Assembly (NCBI GenBank): GCA_946122785.1
Contig: CAMGYJ010000004.1
Span: 12,174,150 to 12,238,149 of the forward strand
From: Linum tenue
Lineage: Eukaryota > Streptophyta > Magnoliopsida > Malpighiales > Linaceae
Length of the DNA stretch: 64,000 bases
Direction of reading: 5' to 3'
Positions 48,787 through 59,559 of this stretch are shown piece after piece (within the stretch, counting starts at the first letter, position 1; every line of letters starts with the position of its first letter). The position numbers were made by a program, and so were the translations under genes. The notes beneath the pieces are model-generated. The model saw only the letters and a program-made list of their open reading frames with translations, searched no databases and was not told the origin of the DNA.

Positions 48787-49712
48787 CTAGAAACCTGAAC
48801 ATGCATTATTGCCACCATAACCCAGACGTAGTCCCCCCTTTCGAGCCAGCATCTTACACTCCATAATAATATGACCATCTCTCTTACAGTAAATACATAT
48901 ATTACGCTGCTTACAGTGAGGCTGTATGTGCCCAACTTCATGGTAGAAGTGGCAGGTGAGTGTGCTAGTCCCTTGAGCCTGAAATTGAGGTCGATTTCCA
49001 CCACTCTTCCCTACTGCAAAGGCTGAATCTCCAGGTGCCGAGAGATTGTCGATATGAGCTTGGCTGCGCAGCTTTGTCTCCTCACGTAACAGCTCACCGA
49101 TAACATCTTCAAACTCAGTCACACCTCGGTGAATAATCGAGGCTCGAACAGACTCTCAAATTCTAGGCACAGTTCTATAATAAACTGCATCAAGCGAGAC
49201 CGTGTCCGCTCCTTGAGAACCTGCGGAGTACTTGCCTTGGGTGATAAAGACGCCATCAGCAGGTCGTATTCCGTCAAGAGATTGAGGCTCTCCTGATAAT
49301 AGTCTCGAATATCCTGATCTCCTTGAACCAGCTTGGCAATAGCAAACTCAAGATCAAACTGCCGAGAGGAGTTAGCTTGAGAATAAGTTTTGCAAACATG
49401 AGACCACATCTCATGGGCTGTCGAGAACTGATGCAGACCAAGGGCTATAGGGATATCAACTGCTCCTGCCAACCAGCTCACAACCTGGGCATTTGCGGTT
49501 GCCCAATCAATGCGATCATTTTGCGGCGCGGAGTCATCAGGCTTCTTGGACGTCCTGTTCAAGATTGGGAGCAGTCCCTTTCCTTCAATAAATTTCCAGA
49601 ACTGGAACTCCCACAAAGCAAAGTTCTTGCTGTCGAACTTTGGGGTAACACCTTCAAATCGGCCAGCCTCCATCTTAATAGAACAACGATCGAAAAAACA
49701 CAGGCGAGACAC
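48787..49712 (-). pseudogene. Copia gag with zinc knuckles, frameshifted
   Basis: 49119-49712 gives a copia gag domain ('FALWEFQFWKFIEGKG', 'AHEMWSHVCKTYSQANSSRQ'). The frame changes near 49120-49160 and continues at 48787-49122 with two zinc-knuckle-like motifs. The first reads C-x2-Y (a ligand lost); the second (CIYCKRDGHIIMEC) is a normal CCHC. Confidence 0.87.
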
Positions 49713-49829
49713 AAACCAATAGATCTAAGCGAAGAGAGAACCTGAAAGAACCAGACGCCGCTGTACTGATCGATTCCTGTAGCCGTCGAGCCAAAAAAAC
49801 CGTAATGAAGATGCACGAACTGAATCAAA

Positions 49830-49842
49830 GGCTCTGATACCA
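49830..49842 (-). promoter_or_regulatory. Primer binding site of the copia element
   Basis: TGGTATCAGAGCC on the minus strand, directly next to the 5' LTR edge at 49843; initiator tRNA-Met type. Confidence 0.93.
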
Positions 49843-50067
49843 TGTCAATTTAGCTAAAGAGAAACGAAAATACGGAAGCTTTTTTAACGTGGTATCGTCG
49901 TTAGACACTATTCCACGGAGAGAATCTCCCTCTCAGGTTTTAGTTCTTATTATTCGACTTCACCTCTCCGGTACAGGTACAACGGTTTATATAGGTTTGC
50001 TCACACCAAACCCTACAGCTTAACCTATACGAAGGTTATTTACATTATGGTCCTCATACATTTATCA
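49843..50067 (-). repeat. 5' LTR of the copia element
   Basis: 225 bp, TGTCAATTTAGC...ATACATTTATCA. By hand alignment it differs from the other LTR at roughly 16-18 positions plus the 11 bp gap, so the insertion is not recent. Confidence 0.92.
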
Positions 50068-50072
50068 TCAAC

Positions 50073-50560
50073 AAAGTTCCCAATCCCATCCACGTGGCTT
50101 TAAGGGAGAAAGCCAAAATTGAGTTCTTTTGTCTTCATTACCCCCATCATAAACTACTTACCTCTTCCACTTGTTCATATGATCACAAGCATTCATCCTC
50201 ATTTGCCAACTCACCACCCATGAAAAGTGAGGTGACAATTTTTGGTTCATTTCCCTTTGTTCCACTGGTTTGAATGAAACCAACTTTTTACCATAATCAA
50301 CTCAAGCCCTCTTCATCCCACTTACTCCACGTAGATGAAAAAGAGAAAAGGATAATTGTGACCTCAAACCACCAGAACCTCCCACTTCCCACACTAATAC
50401 GTGATTTGAGAGGAATATGTGGGGTAAGTTCTTTGCTGGTCTTCCATCTATATGTTAATTAATTTATTGAAATGTGTTTGGTACATTTTATTTATACTCA
50501 CCAACCATTGCACTTAATCCAGTTGGTTGGATGATTTCTTAATGTTATTTATTCTTTATA
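50073..50560. other. Spacer downstream of GH1 gene 2
   Basis: No domain or repeat recognised; a possible continuation of gene 2's 3' flank beyond the copia insertion. Confidence 0.5.
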
Positions 50561-50579
50561 CGCATCCACGTGAGTAACA

Positions 50580-50835
50580 GGAGGCGCTATAAATAGACCG
50601 CTTATATCTGTTTTTTAGGCAGCTGGTCTGAAACCCATAGAAATCACTTACGGGAATGAGATATCTTTCACTAGAGCCGGTTCAATATGTCGTTCCCGGT
50701 CACTCTTCAGTCAAATACTGATTTGAGCTTTGACGGGTCCTTTTTTGCAGGTGTCCATCTCGAATGCTGGCGACGGACATTGGCCAGGTAGTCGGCACTC
50801 ACCAAATCCCAAACACATTTGGTGGACCCTAAGAA
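50580..50835 (+). repeat. Possible truncated LTR of a Tat-like element
   Basis: A TATA-like 'GCTATAAATAGA' at 50587-50598 is followed by 'GGGTCCTTTTTTGCAGG' near 50738-50754, which resembles 'CGGACCTTTTTTGCAGG' at 51854-51870 in the LTR described next. It may be a remnant of a related element. Evidence is limited to these words. Confidence 0.35.
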
Positions 50836-51982
50836 AATTTTATTTTATTAGACGGAAACAACCTCACCACAAGGTCACTCCGGTCACCCGGGGTCAAATA
50901 ACTTGGGTCACCTTGGGTCACTCCGGCCACCCCGGCTCAAATACCTTGAGTCACCTTGGAGTCACTCCGGCCACCCCGGGGTCAAAAACCTTAGGTCACC
51001 TACCCCACCCCGGGGTCACTCCGGCCACCCAGGGTTAAATACCTAGGGTCACCTTGGGGTCACTCCGACCACCCCGTGGTCAAATACCTTGGGTCGCCTA
51101 GCCCACCTTGGGGTCACTCTGGTCAACCGGGGTAAAATACCTTGGGTCACCTTGGGGTCACTCCGGCCACCCCAGGGTCAAATACCTTGGGTCACCTAGC
51201 CCACCCTAGGGTCACTCCGGTCACTCGGGTTCAAATACCTTCGGTGACATTGGGGTTACTCTGGCCACCCCGGGTTCAAATACCTTGGGTCACCTAGCCT
51301 ACCCTCGGGTCACTCCTACCATCCAGGGTAAAATACCTTGGGTCACCTTGGTGCCAATCCGGCCACCCGGGATCAATCACTCTGGGTCACCTTAGGGTCA
51401 CTCCGGCCATCACGGGGTTAATTACCTCAGGTCACCGACCCCACCTCGGGGTCACTCCGGCCCCCAGGGGTCAATCACCTTGGGTCACTCCGGCCTCCCC
51501 GTGGTCAACTACCTCGGGTCACCTCGACTACCTTGGACTCTCCTCCCACCCCAAGTCACCTTGATCTTTAGCCACGTACCCTCACAACATGTCCTCCCAC
51601 CACACTACCAAGCTGACGAAAGAGACACATACTCCTTTCATGTTCGCCTGGGGGCCTCTATAAAATGCCACTTCGTCTCCAGATTGAGGTGAGAAAAATT
51701 CTCATGTCTATACTCGTTAACTCGTGCTATGATTAGCATAGAAATTCATTCTCAACTCCATTCCCTCATCTTTATTTTCGATGTCATATTCCTGTCCACT
51801 CAACCCACTCACTAAATTGAGCGTCGGAGATTGTTCCCGCTGAGATCAGCCGGCGGACCTTTTTTGCAGGAGACGACCAGAGCTGACATCACAAGTGAAT
51901 TTTGAGGTGAAAGGTGGCCGTCGACCGACTTCGGTGCCAAACATAAAAAAAATTGACGCCAGCTACAACCCCGACATCAACA
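50836..51982 (+). repeat. 5' LTR (at least U3-R-U5) of a Tat/Retand-like Ty3 element
   Basis: It ends ACATCAACA immediately before the primer site at 51984. The promoter-like CTATAAAATG lies at 51658-51667. U3 consists mainly of the minisatellite at 50870-51560. The left edge is not fixed because the 3' LTR is absent from the window. Confidence 0.6.
50870..51560. repeat. GC-rich minisatellite in the LTR U3
   Basis: About a dozen imperfect units of roughly 45-60 bp built from 'GGTCACTCCGGCCACCCC', 'GGGGTCAAATACCTTGGG' and 'TCACCTAGCCCACC'. Units alternate between a shorter and a longer form. No coding sense is apparent. Confidence 0.9.
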
Positions 51983-51983
51983 A

Positions 51984-52001
51984 TTGGCGCCCACCATGGG
52001 G
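51984..52001 (+). promoter_or_regulatory. Primer binding site of the Tat/Retand-like element
   Basis: TTGGCGCCCACCATGGGG closely matches the TTGGCGCCCACCGTGGGG site found in Tat/Grande/Retand lineage elements. Confidence 0.85.
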
Positions 52002-52039
52002 TCCTGGAGCAAAAGTTTGAAGAAAACCTAGCGCCACTA

Positions 52040-53240
52040 CTTCACTCAAAGCTCCTTACACCCCCAAACAGGCGGTGGAGTTCGAGACAAAGAGCCCGCT
52101 CCACCACCGTCTATTGAAGAACTTCAAGTCCAAGTTGAGTAGTTGAAATCCCAAGTCCACGCATTAACATCAGCACCTCCTCCACCCCATGGGTTGCATG
52201 CAAGCTCTTGCCACCAACCGGAGACCACCGGATGGTTAGCCTACCCCAAAGGGACTTCAATCCTTCATCCACCTCCACAACCAAGGGATCTCTCATACCT
52301 TGAGGCCCACCTGACTCCCAATTTCGTGATTGACCCTGGGCACGAAAAGCCTTTGTCCCGTTCAATCCTAGACCAGCCCAACCCCGCGAACTTCGAAATG
52401 CCTCACCACCTTCCAGAATAGTACGACACTTCCGACCAAGAGGATCACCTCAGTGCCTTCTAGATTTTGACGCCTTTCATGGGAGCATCTGACGCTGCCA
52501 TATGCAAACTCTTCCCCATCACCCTCTAGGGAGTGGCATTTCAATGGTATACTCAGTTGCGAAATGGCATAATCACCAACTTTGAGGAGTTCGCCACCCT
52601 CTTTCGAGCCAAATTTTTTGGCCAAAACAACCATATGTGGACGTGTCTCTCCTTATGAGCATAAAAAAAGAGAATACGAGACCCTCAAGGAGTATTACTC
52701 TCGATTCAGTATGATTGTTGTCGGGGTTACCAACCTATCCACAGAAAATGCAACTCATGTTCTCGTATTTTGAACAAACAACTCCCTTCTCCGAGCACCA
52801 CTCATAAAGCTGCGCCCCTGCAACAGGATGGATCTCCAGGAACGGGTGTCCAAATACATTGCCCTCGATGAAATCTTACAAGAGGCAGCTCCCCCAAAGC
52901 GTGCTCGGTCACCACAAAAAGGAAACGAAAATCCTCACCTCCACATCGTCCAGACTCACCAAAGTCTCGTGACCATCGACAAGGTCGCTCTCTGTCAGCC
53001 AAGGTAGGGGGGCACGTCGAGAGAGGCGTCGAGAGGATTCAATTTCTAAGCCTGACCGGACTTTCACCCCGCTAACGGAGCCCCTCAAGATCATTCTTCA
53101 TATAATCCATGAAAAGAAGATCCCATATCATGGCCAAACCCTATAACAAAATAACCTCAGAAAGGGAAACACAAGTACTGTGATTTCCATTGAGGATATG
53201 GCCATGACACTGAGAGTTGTTGGACATTAAAAAACCCATC
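52040..53240 (+). pseudogene. Tat/Retand-like gag with many stops
   Basis: Recognisable blocks are 'FMGASDAAICKLFPITL', 'GVAFQWYTQLRNGIITNFEE', 'YETLKEYYSRFSMIV' (52680-52730) and the zinc-finger-like 'YCDFHGYGHDTESCWTLK' pattern (53185-53235), the arrangement of Tat-lineage gag. Stops at about 52421, 52463, 52530, 52655 and 52771 among others. Confidence 0.82.
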
Positions 53241-54480
53241 AGTAAAGAATTGCATTCTAGGGCGACCTTTTTTTCATCAACTTCTGGCAGTCCCCTCTAC
53301 ATTCCACCTCTGCCTTAAGTTTCCAACAAACACTGGAATTAGATGTGTTCGAGAAGATCAAACTCTTTCCAAACAATTTTGCACACTTTATTTACAAAAG
53401 AAAGCGGTTGTCAACATTGAAGCCCGAGAAGAAGGCATTCGTCCCATTCCCGTTGACCCCGATGAGGATTTCCCAATCTCCAAGGGTCACACTGTCCGCA
53501 TATCTACGTCATGGCCTCGTGAGGCACTTCAATCTCTTTTGACACTTCTCCAAGAGTTTGAAGAGGTTTTTGCCTGGGGGCCAGAGGACATGCCCGGCGT
53601 CGACCGCCCGGTGGCAGAGCATGCACTTGGAATTGCACCTGACAGCCGCCCCGTCCAACAAAGGCGACGCAATTTTTCTTGGGAAAGACGCCAAGTAGTG
53701 GCGAAAGAAGTCTCAAGGCTTCTCAAAACAAAATTCATTCAGGAAGTTCTCTATCCAACATGGCTCGCAAATGTGGTAATGGTGAAGAAGGCAAATGGCC
53801 AATGGCGAATGTGTGTCGACTTTACAGATCTCAACAATGTCCTCTCCCAAAGATTGACCAGCTGGTCGATGCCACCGCCAGCCACCGATTTCTCAGCTTC
53901 CTGGATATGTTCTCAGGGTATCCTCAAACTCCCATGAGAAAGGAGGATCAAGAGAAAATTGCATTCATAACACCTGTGGGCAACTATTGCTACAAGGTGA
54001 TGCCTTTTGGGCTAAAAAATGTCGGCGCCACGTGTCAGTGAATGGTGGACTGCGTTTTTGCCCATCAGCTAGGGAGAAATCTGGAAGCTTATGTCGATGA
54101 CATCTTGATCAAAAGAGAGGGTGTAGACGAGAACCTAGAGGACTTGAGGGAGTCCCTCACCACTATGCGCCTATACGACCTTCGCCTTAACCCAAAGAAG
54201 TGTGTCTTTGGGGCCACCGCTGGGAAGTTTCTTGGTTTCATGCTCACTCAAAGGGTTATCGAGGTCAACCCATGTCAAATAGATGCCATTCTCAAAATAT
54301 CACCACCAACCAAAGGAAGGGAAATCCAACTCCTCACTGGACGGATCGTCGCCCTCAACTGATTCATCGCCCGTTTCGAAGATCGGTGCGCTCCATTCTT
54401 CGCTACTCTCAAAGGGCCTAGTAAAACCTTTGTATGGACACCTGAGTGTGAGAAGGCATTTGAAGAGTTAAAAATTTAAC
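53241..54480 (+). pseudogene. Tat/Retand-like protease remnant and reverse transcriptase
   Basis: 53539-53830 holds RT start motifs ('PTWLANVVMVKKANGQWRMC'). A frame change near 53835 leads to 'KIDQLVDATASHRFLSFLDM' and 'KVMPFGLKNVGATCQ' (to 54041, then a TGA), followed by 'EAYVDDILIKREGVDENLED' containing the catalytic YVDD (54088-54099) and 'NPKKCVFGATAGKFLGFMLT'. Further stops follow at 54360. Confidence 0.9.
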
Positions 54481-55210
54481 TTGTCACCCCTCCTGTACTC
54501 TCCACCCTTCTGGGTAATGAAATTCTCTATCTTTACATTGTCGTGTCGCCTAAAGCGGTTAGTGCAGTCTTAGTGCGAATGACCACGACGAGCGAAAACA
54601 CCATGTACACTACGCAAGCAAAATGCTCCTGGATGTTGAGACAAGATACACGCCGATTGAGCAAGATGCACTCGATGTAGTCGTTGCCTCTCGAAAACTG
54701 CGCCCCTACTTCCAAAGTCATGCTATTTGTGTCCTGACACACCTCCCTCTTAGACGCCTTCTCCGAAAAATGAACATATCCGGACGAATGGTCAATTGGG
54801 AAGTAGAGTTGAGTGAGTTTGATATCAGCTTGCTTCCCCGAACAGCCATTAAATCACAAGTACTTGCTAATTTTTTTGTCGAAGGAGTAAGTTTTAGCTC
54901 TCCACCAGAATCCAAAATATGGCAGTTGTATGTTTATGGAGCCTCTAACAAGTCTGGTGCGGGGGCGGGCATCGTGCTAATAAGCCCACTAGGTGTCACT
55001 CACAAGCTCACCACCAGGTTCACCACCCCCAAAAAAAAAAAACAATCCAACCGAATATGAGGCCTTACTAGCTGGGTTATCTGTGGCACAAGAGCTGGGT
55101 ATGCAACGAGTACTTGTCCAGTCTGATTCAGCACTCGTGGTCAACCTACGCCTGGGGTGGTGCTAGTGACTCTTGATGACTTTGCTCATGCACAAATCAT
55201 CCATATTGCT
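54481..55210 (+). pseudogene. Tat/Retand-like RNase H and second (aRNH-type) RNase H
   Basis: 54540-54870 matches RT-linked RNase H ('RYTPIEQDALDVVVASRKLR', 'THLPLRRLLRKM'). 54910-55160 resembles the additional archaeal-type RNase H of the Tat lineage ('YVYGASNKSGAGAGIVLISP', later 'EYEALLAGLSVAQELGMQRV', 'SDSALVV'). The usual catalytic Asp before Gly-Ala-Ser is Tyr here (54928-54939). Frame breaks occur at the A-run near 55030. Confidence 0.82.
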
Positions 55211-55249
55211 CCAAGCTGATGCTCTCTCCTAGTTAGCAACATCAAGAGA

Positions 55250-55510
55250 TTTCACAGATGAGCGACACATAATAATGGAGTGTCGCCCAACGTTATTGTG
55301 TGCTCAGCCAGAAATGGGTCCCCTCCAACATGATTGGCGTAGACCCCTCCTAGAATATCTCCGCAACAAAATCTTTCCCAGTGACCCAAAGGAGGCCATT
55401 CGCCTGAAACGGAGGGCCTCTTTGTACACATTAATTGAAAATGACCTTTATCGAAAAGTTTTGTTGGCCCGTACCTGAGATGTCTTAGCAAAGGGGAAAC
55501 CTATTTTTCC
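55250..55510 (+). pseudogene. Tat/Retand-like integrase, N-terminal part before the insertion
   Basis: 'WRRPLLEYLRNKIFPSDPKE', 'AIRLKRRASLYTLIENDLYR' is the linker preceding the integrase zinc finger. It is interrupted at 55510 by the hAT-like insertion; the sequence resumes in register at 58205. Confidence 0.8.
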
Positions 55511-58212
55511 CATGGTAAAGGAAACCCTACCAGAAGTCATATCGGATCCGCCAGTGGTAGGGTATTTTGTGGTACTACCGTGCTTCAATCGTTGTATACC
55601 GGCAAAATACCATTTTGGTAATTAAATAATATTTTGTTAAAAAACCGTACCTGCAGATTCAGGATACCATTTCCGAATAATACCGGAATAAAACCGGAAT
55701 ATACCGGATAACAAACCTGAATAAACTAAAGGGCTAATACCACTACAACACCCGAACTATCCGGAAAATGCCACTTGTGTCCTATTGTTTCCAATATTCC
55801 ATCTGTGTCCAGAACTATTATTCCGTTAGTGTTGACCGGCGTTGACCGTTAGTATTTAACAGAAAATCCAGTTAGCGTTGACGTGGCGTCTGACTTGGAA
55901 TTTTCATTATCAATTTTCATTTATTTTTCCATCTAAAATAATTAAAATAAGGAAAACAAAATAAAAATTATAGAAAATTACAAAAATAAAACAGTAACTC
56001 AAATCAATTCACTTTCTTTCTCTCCAACTTCTGAAGAAAAATCCGCACCTTCTCACCGAAACTTCAATCAATTGCATCCGATCTCCTCTCCTGCATGATT
56101 CCCCTATTTCAATGGAATGGAGGTGGAGGAAGACACAGAGAAGCTGGCGGAGTGAGGAACGCAAGGGGAGGAGGAGTAGCCCCCAACTCGCCTCCGCCGT
56201 CGCAACTACACCAAACAACCCGCCGCTCCACTAAACCCTAGAAGGTTCCCATTCCTCTTCTCCTCTCTTGTCACAAATCTTACCGGCGGCGGCCTGGCAG
56301 GACATCCACATCAAACCAGAATCTCATCAATTCCCGATCCCATCACCCCTCTACCACCACCCTCATCCACCGTCGCACCACCTCTCCGCCACCGCGCTCC
56401 TCCAGAAGGCCGCCACCCTGGCCACAACTCAGGCCGTCGCGGCGCAGACCCAGATGTCACACCTCGAAGACCGCCGAGGAGGCGGAAGCGGCCTAGGAGG
56501 CGAGTTGGTAAGCGGCGGCTTGAAACATCGAGCTTTGAAATCCGGATCTGGAAAGAGAAAAAACAATTTCCACTTCTGGACGACTACAAGAGGCGATCGA
56601 AGCCAAGCGGTGACAAAGAGATGGAGATGAACTTGCGGGCAGAGGAAAGATAGATCTGGAGATAAATCGACGACTTGTGGAGATGTGGCAGAGCTGGAGA
56701 GGTGAAAACTTGCCGCTTGATTTCTCGGCGCCTTTCCACACACCGGCCGCTGACAGCCGTCGTCGAACGGGAGAAGGCAGGCGTCACCGAATCCAATCGA
56801 GGAGTGCTTCACTGTCGTTATGGTTGCCATTGTAGAATGGGAGAAGAGGAAGATTGATGCGGCGAGGAAGAGGAAGAAACAGAGACGGGGAGATTGGGAA
56901 GGGGGGGAGCAATTTAATTTTTAATTTCTAAGAATTTTGTATTTTTTGTATTATAGTTATTATAATTTTATTAAAATAATTTTATTTTTAATTCAGTAAT
57001 GACATGTCAATGAAGTGGCATCTACGTGGATGCCACTTTTCTGCCACATCTGCGAAAGTCAACACTAGTTTGACTTCCGTCAAATCAACAATTATCTTTA
57101 ACGGTCAACGTAAGACGCCATGACACAAATGTCACAAACTCATATAGTTCAGGACACAGATGGAATATTGGAAACAATAGGACACAAGTGGCATTTTTTG
57201 GATAGTTCGCGTGTTGTAGTGGTATTAGCCCTAAACTAAATATGCATATTTAATATAACAATCAACAAACTACAACATTATTGAAAACCAAAATTTCAAA
57301 CACTTTTCATCCACCAACATGGATTTCTAATCTCCCTACCTAATTTCCAAAGTCCAAACGGCGGCAGGCTTGGCGCGGCGGAGGGAGAGGCTCGGCGCGG
57401 CGGAGAAGGAGGCTAGTTGGCTTCAATTTAAGATATTCCCCAAACGATACTCTGTTCATTGCAGTAATCCAAAAAGAGGCGATTATTACTGGACATTGAA
57501 ATGTAGAGAAAAATCTCAAAACGACAGGAAAATTACAACAAATCGGCCTCCCAGGGCGCTCTTCGCGGCGGAGAGGGATGCTCGGCACGACGGCAGGCTC
57601 GTCCTCTACCCTTCTCGCCGGTCGCCAAAGGCAGGGGAGGTCGAACACAGTCGGCAGCGTTCTCTTGACTCTTATTGACTTATTCACGAGCTCGCCAGTG
57701 GCCGGACTGCTGGAGAAGACGAAGGGCATGCGGCGGCGTGGATCGGCGGAAATCGATCGGACTGCTGTAGAACTGGAGAATAAATGGAGGGGTAGGCTGC
57801 ACTGGAGGATGGAAATCGATCGGCGGCCGGCGTCGAGCTCTTCTTCACGTCACGAGCAGGTAGGCGGCATTCTGGAGAAAGAAGGAGCGGTTGCGCCGCT
57901 GGTGCAGGTGAACTGTGAAGTGAACAAATTTGGACTTTGGAGAGAAGGGCGAAGAAGAATCATTAGGATTAGCAGAATTAGTCCATTATTGTTTTTTTTT
58001 TGTCACATGAAACGGGGACGTCTCGTCGACTTCGTCTACCGCCGGTCGGATGTAAACCGGATGACATACCAGAAAATGCCGGTTACGCCGTTAATACCGG
58101 CCGGTGCGGTAGAATAGGCGCTGGTAGGGTGCCGTTTCGTCACTGGCTTGATTCCTGGTTTTACCGGTTGAACCGGCCAGTACGATCCGGTTTCCTTTAC
58201 CATGATTTTGCC
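55503..58212. mobile_element. hAT-like non-autonomous element inserted in the integrase (contains another element)
   Basis: Element 55511-58204. The left end CATGGTAAAGGAAACC is matched by the reverse complement at the right end (CATGGTAAAGGAAACC, 58189-58204). Flanking 8 bp are ATTTTTCC (55503-55510) and ATTTTGCC (58205-58212), 7 of 8 identical. Subterminal regions are rich in TACCGG words. No transposase is seen; 57360-58000 is GC-rich with open frames but no known domain. Removing it rejoins the integrase reading frame. Confidence 0.8.
55722..57240. mobile_element. Mutator-like, Pack-MULE-like element with perfect 9 bp duplication
   Basis: Element 55731-57231 (1501 bp). TAAACTAAA at 55722-55730 repeats at 57232-57240. 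The inverted ends start GGGCTAATACCACTACAACA on both sides and stay nearly identical for about 85 bp, with weaker similarity farther in. Interior 55990-56880 is GC-rich and open in several frames but encodes no transposase. That composition suggests captured host gene fragments. Confidence 0.9.
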
Positions 58213-59247
58213 CTTCATGAAGTCCATGAGGGATCGTGTGCCATGCACGTCGGTCCAAGAAGCTGGAAAAAACCCTTCTCCGTCAAGGTTATTATTGGCA
58301 AACACTTCGTCGAGACGCCAATGCATACGTCAAAGTATGTCCCAAGTGTCAGGTGGCGGCCATGTTCCTCATTCGCCAATCGCACCCATGCAAGGCAATC
58401 ACAGCCCTTGGCCTTTCTCCCAATGGGGGATGGATTTTCTTGGCCCCTTCCATAGAGCTCCCGGCAATAAGAAGTGGCTTATAGTTGCAATCGACTATTT
58501 CACTAAATGGATCGAAGCAGAAGCTTTCACGGGAATGATGGCTCAGAAGGTTCAGAAATTCCTATGCAATAATATAATATGTCGGCTCAGCCTCCCTCAC
58601 ACAATTGTGCTCGACCAAGGCACGCAATTCCAGAGTGACGAGCTCCAAACTTATTGTGCTCGTTACGGAATCCTCCTCAGATATGCCTCTGTTGCCTACC
58701 CACAAGTCAATGGTCAGGCCGAGTCTGCCAACAAGAGTTCTTGTGGGGGTTAAAACCCCGTTTGGATAATGCTAAGGGAAGATGGGCCGAGGAGGTCCCG
58801 CATGTTTTATGGGCTCACATTACCACCTACAAGAACGCCACCAGTGACACGCCCTCTACGCTCACATATGGTTATGATGCTGTACTACAAATCGAGATGG
58901 AGTTAGCCTCATATCGGATCTTGTCCTTCAACCCAAGAACCAACCTACAGGAGCTCACACACAACCTGGACCTGGCAGATGAACGATGTGAGGATGCCCG
59001 ACTCCGCCTTGTTGCTTCCCAAGATCGAGTTGCTAGATACTATAACTCCAAGGTGAAGCAGTGTCCGCTCCAAGTGGGTGATTGGGTTCCAAGGAGAAAC
59101 TTCCACTCTCATCACCGCCAGGGAAAGTTCACTCCCAAGTGGGAAGGACCATACAAGGTGAGGGAAGTTGTCGGCCCCAACACCGTTAAACTGGCGGACA
59201 TCGAATGCAGTGATATGTCAAAAACTTGGAACTCCATGCACCTATGA
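58205..59247 (+). pseudogene. Tat/Retand-like integrase, core and C-terminus
   Basis: 58209-58360 carries the HHCC finger ('LHEVHEGSCAMHVG', 'RQGYYWQTLRRDANAYVKVC', 'PKCQ'). The core follows in another frame: 'WGMDFLGPFHRAPGNKKWLI' (first Asp), 'IVLDQGTQFQSDE' (second Asp) and 'QVNGQAESANK' (Glu), all three catalytic residues present. A frame change near 58735 leads to 'GRWAEEVPHVLWAHITTYKN' and the C-terminal 'GKFTPKWEGPYKVREVVGPN', ending at 59247. Confidence 0.9.
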
Positions 59248-59559
59248 CGCTACTTCACCCGAATGTAATAATGCATCCCGAAATAAAGTCTAGTGTATGA
59301 TGAAGCAAAAGGGTGATTCAGCACACTTCTTAACTTGTTTCATGGTAGTTTACAACAAAACCAACGAGAAATAAAGGATACATAAGAAGAATAAGAAACT
59401 ATCATATCTCAACCTACTCGAACCCATGAGGGCGAGGGGGAAAACATGAGGGGTAGATGGGAGACCCGAGATATGAATAGCTGGCAGGTCTAGGTGCTCC
59501 GAGTCCTCCACCCCCACACCGGTCGAGCCTACAAGATTGCTAATCTGTCGCCCAAAGGA

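Larger units (their letters stand above)
44997..50072 (-). mobile_element. Structurally complete Ty1/copia retrotransposon with 5 bp target duplication
   Basis: Element 45002-50067 (5066 bp), minus orientation. TCAAC at 44997-45001 is repeated at 50068-50072. LTRs of 214 and 225 bp bound it. Order on the minus strand is gag, protease, integrase, RT, RNase H, which is the copia order. The coding region has several stops and frame changes, so it is not autonomous now. Confidence 0.93.

Noticed and set aside
50870..51560. Regularly spaced repeats that could suggest a CRISPR array
   Set aside because: Units are imperfect, contiguous without unique spacers, and lie in the LTR of a plant retrotransposon.
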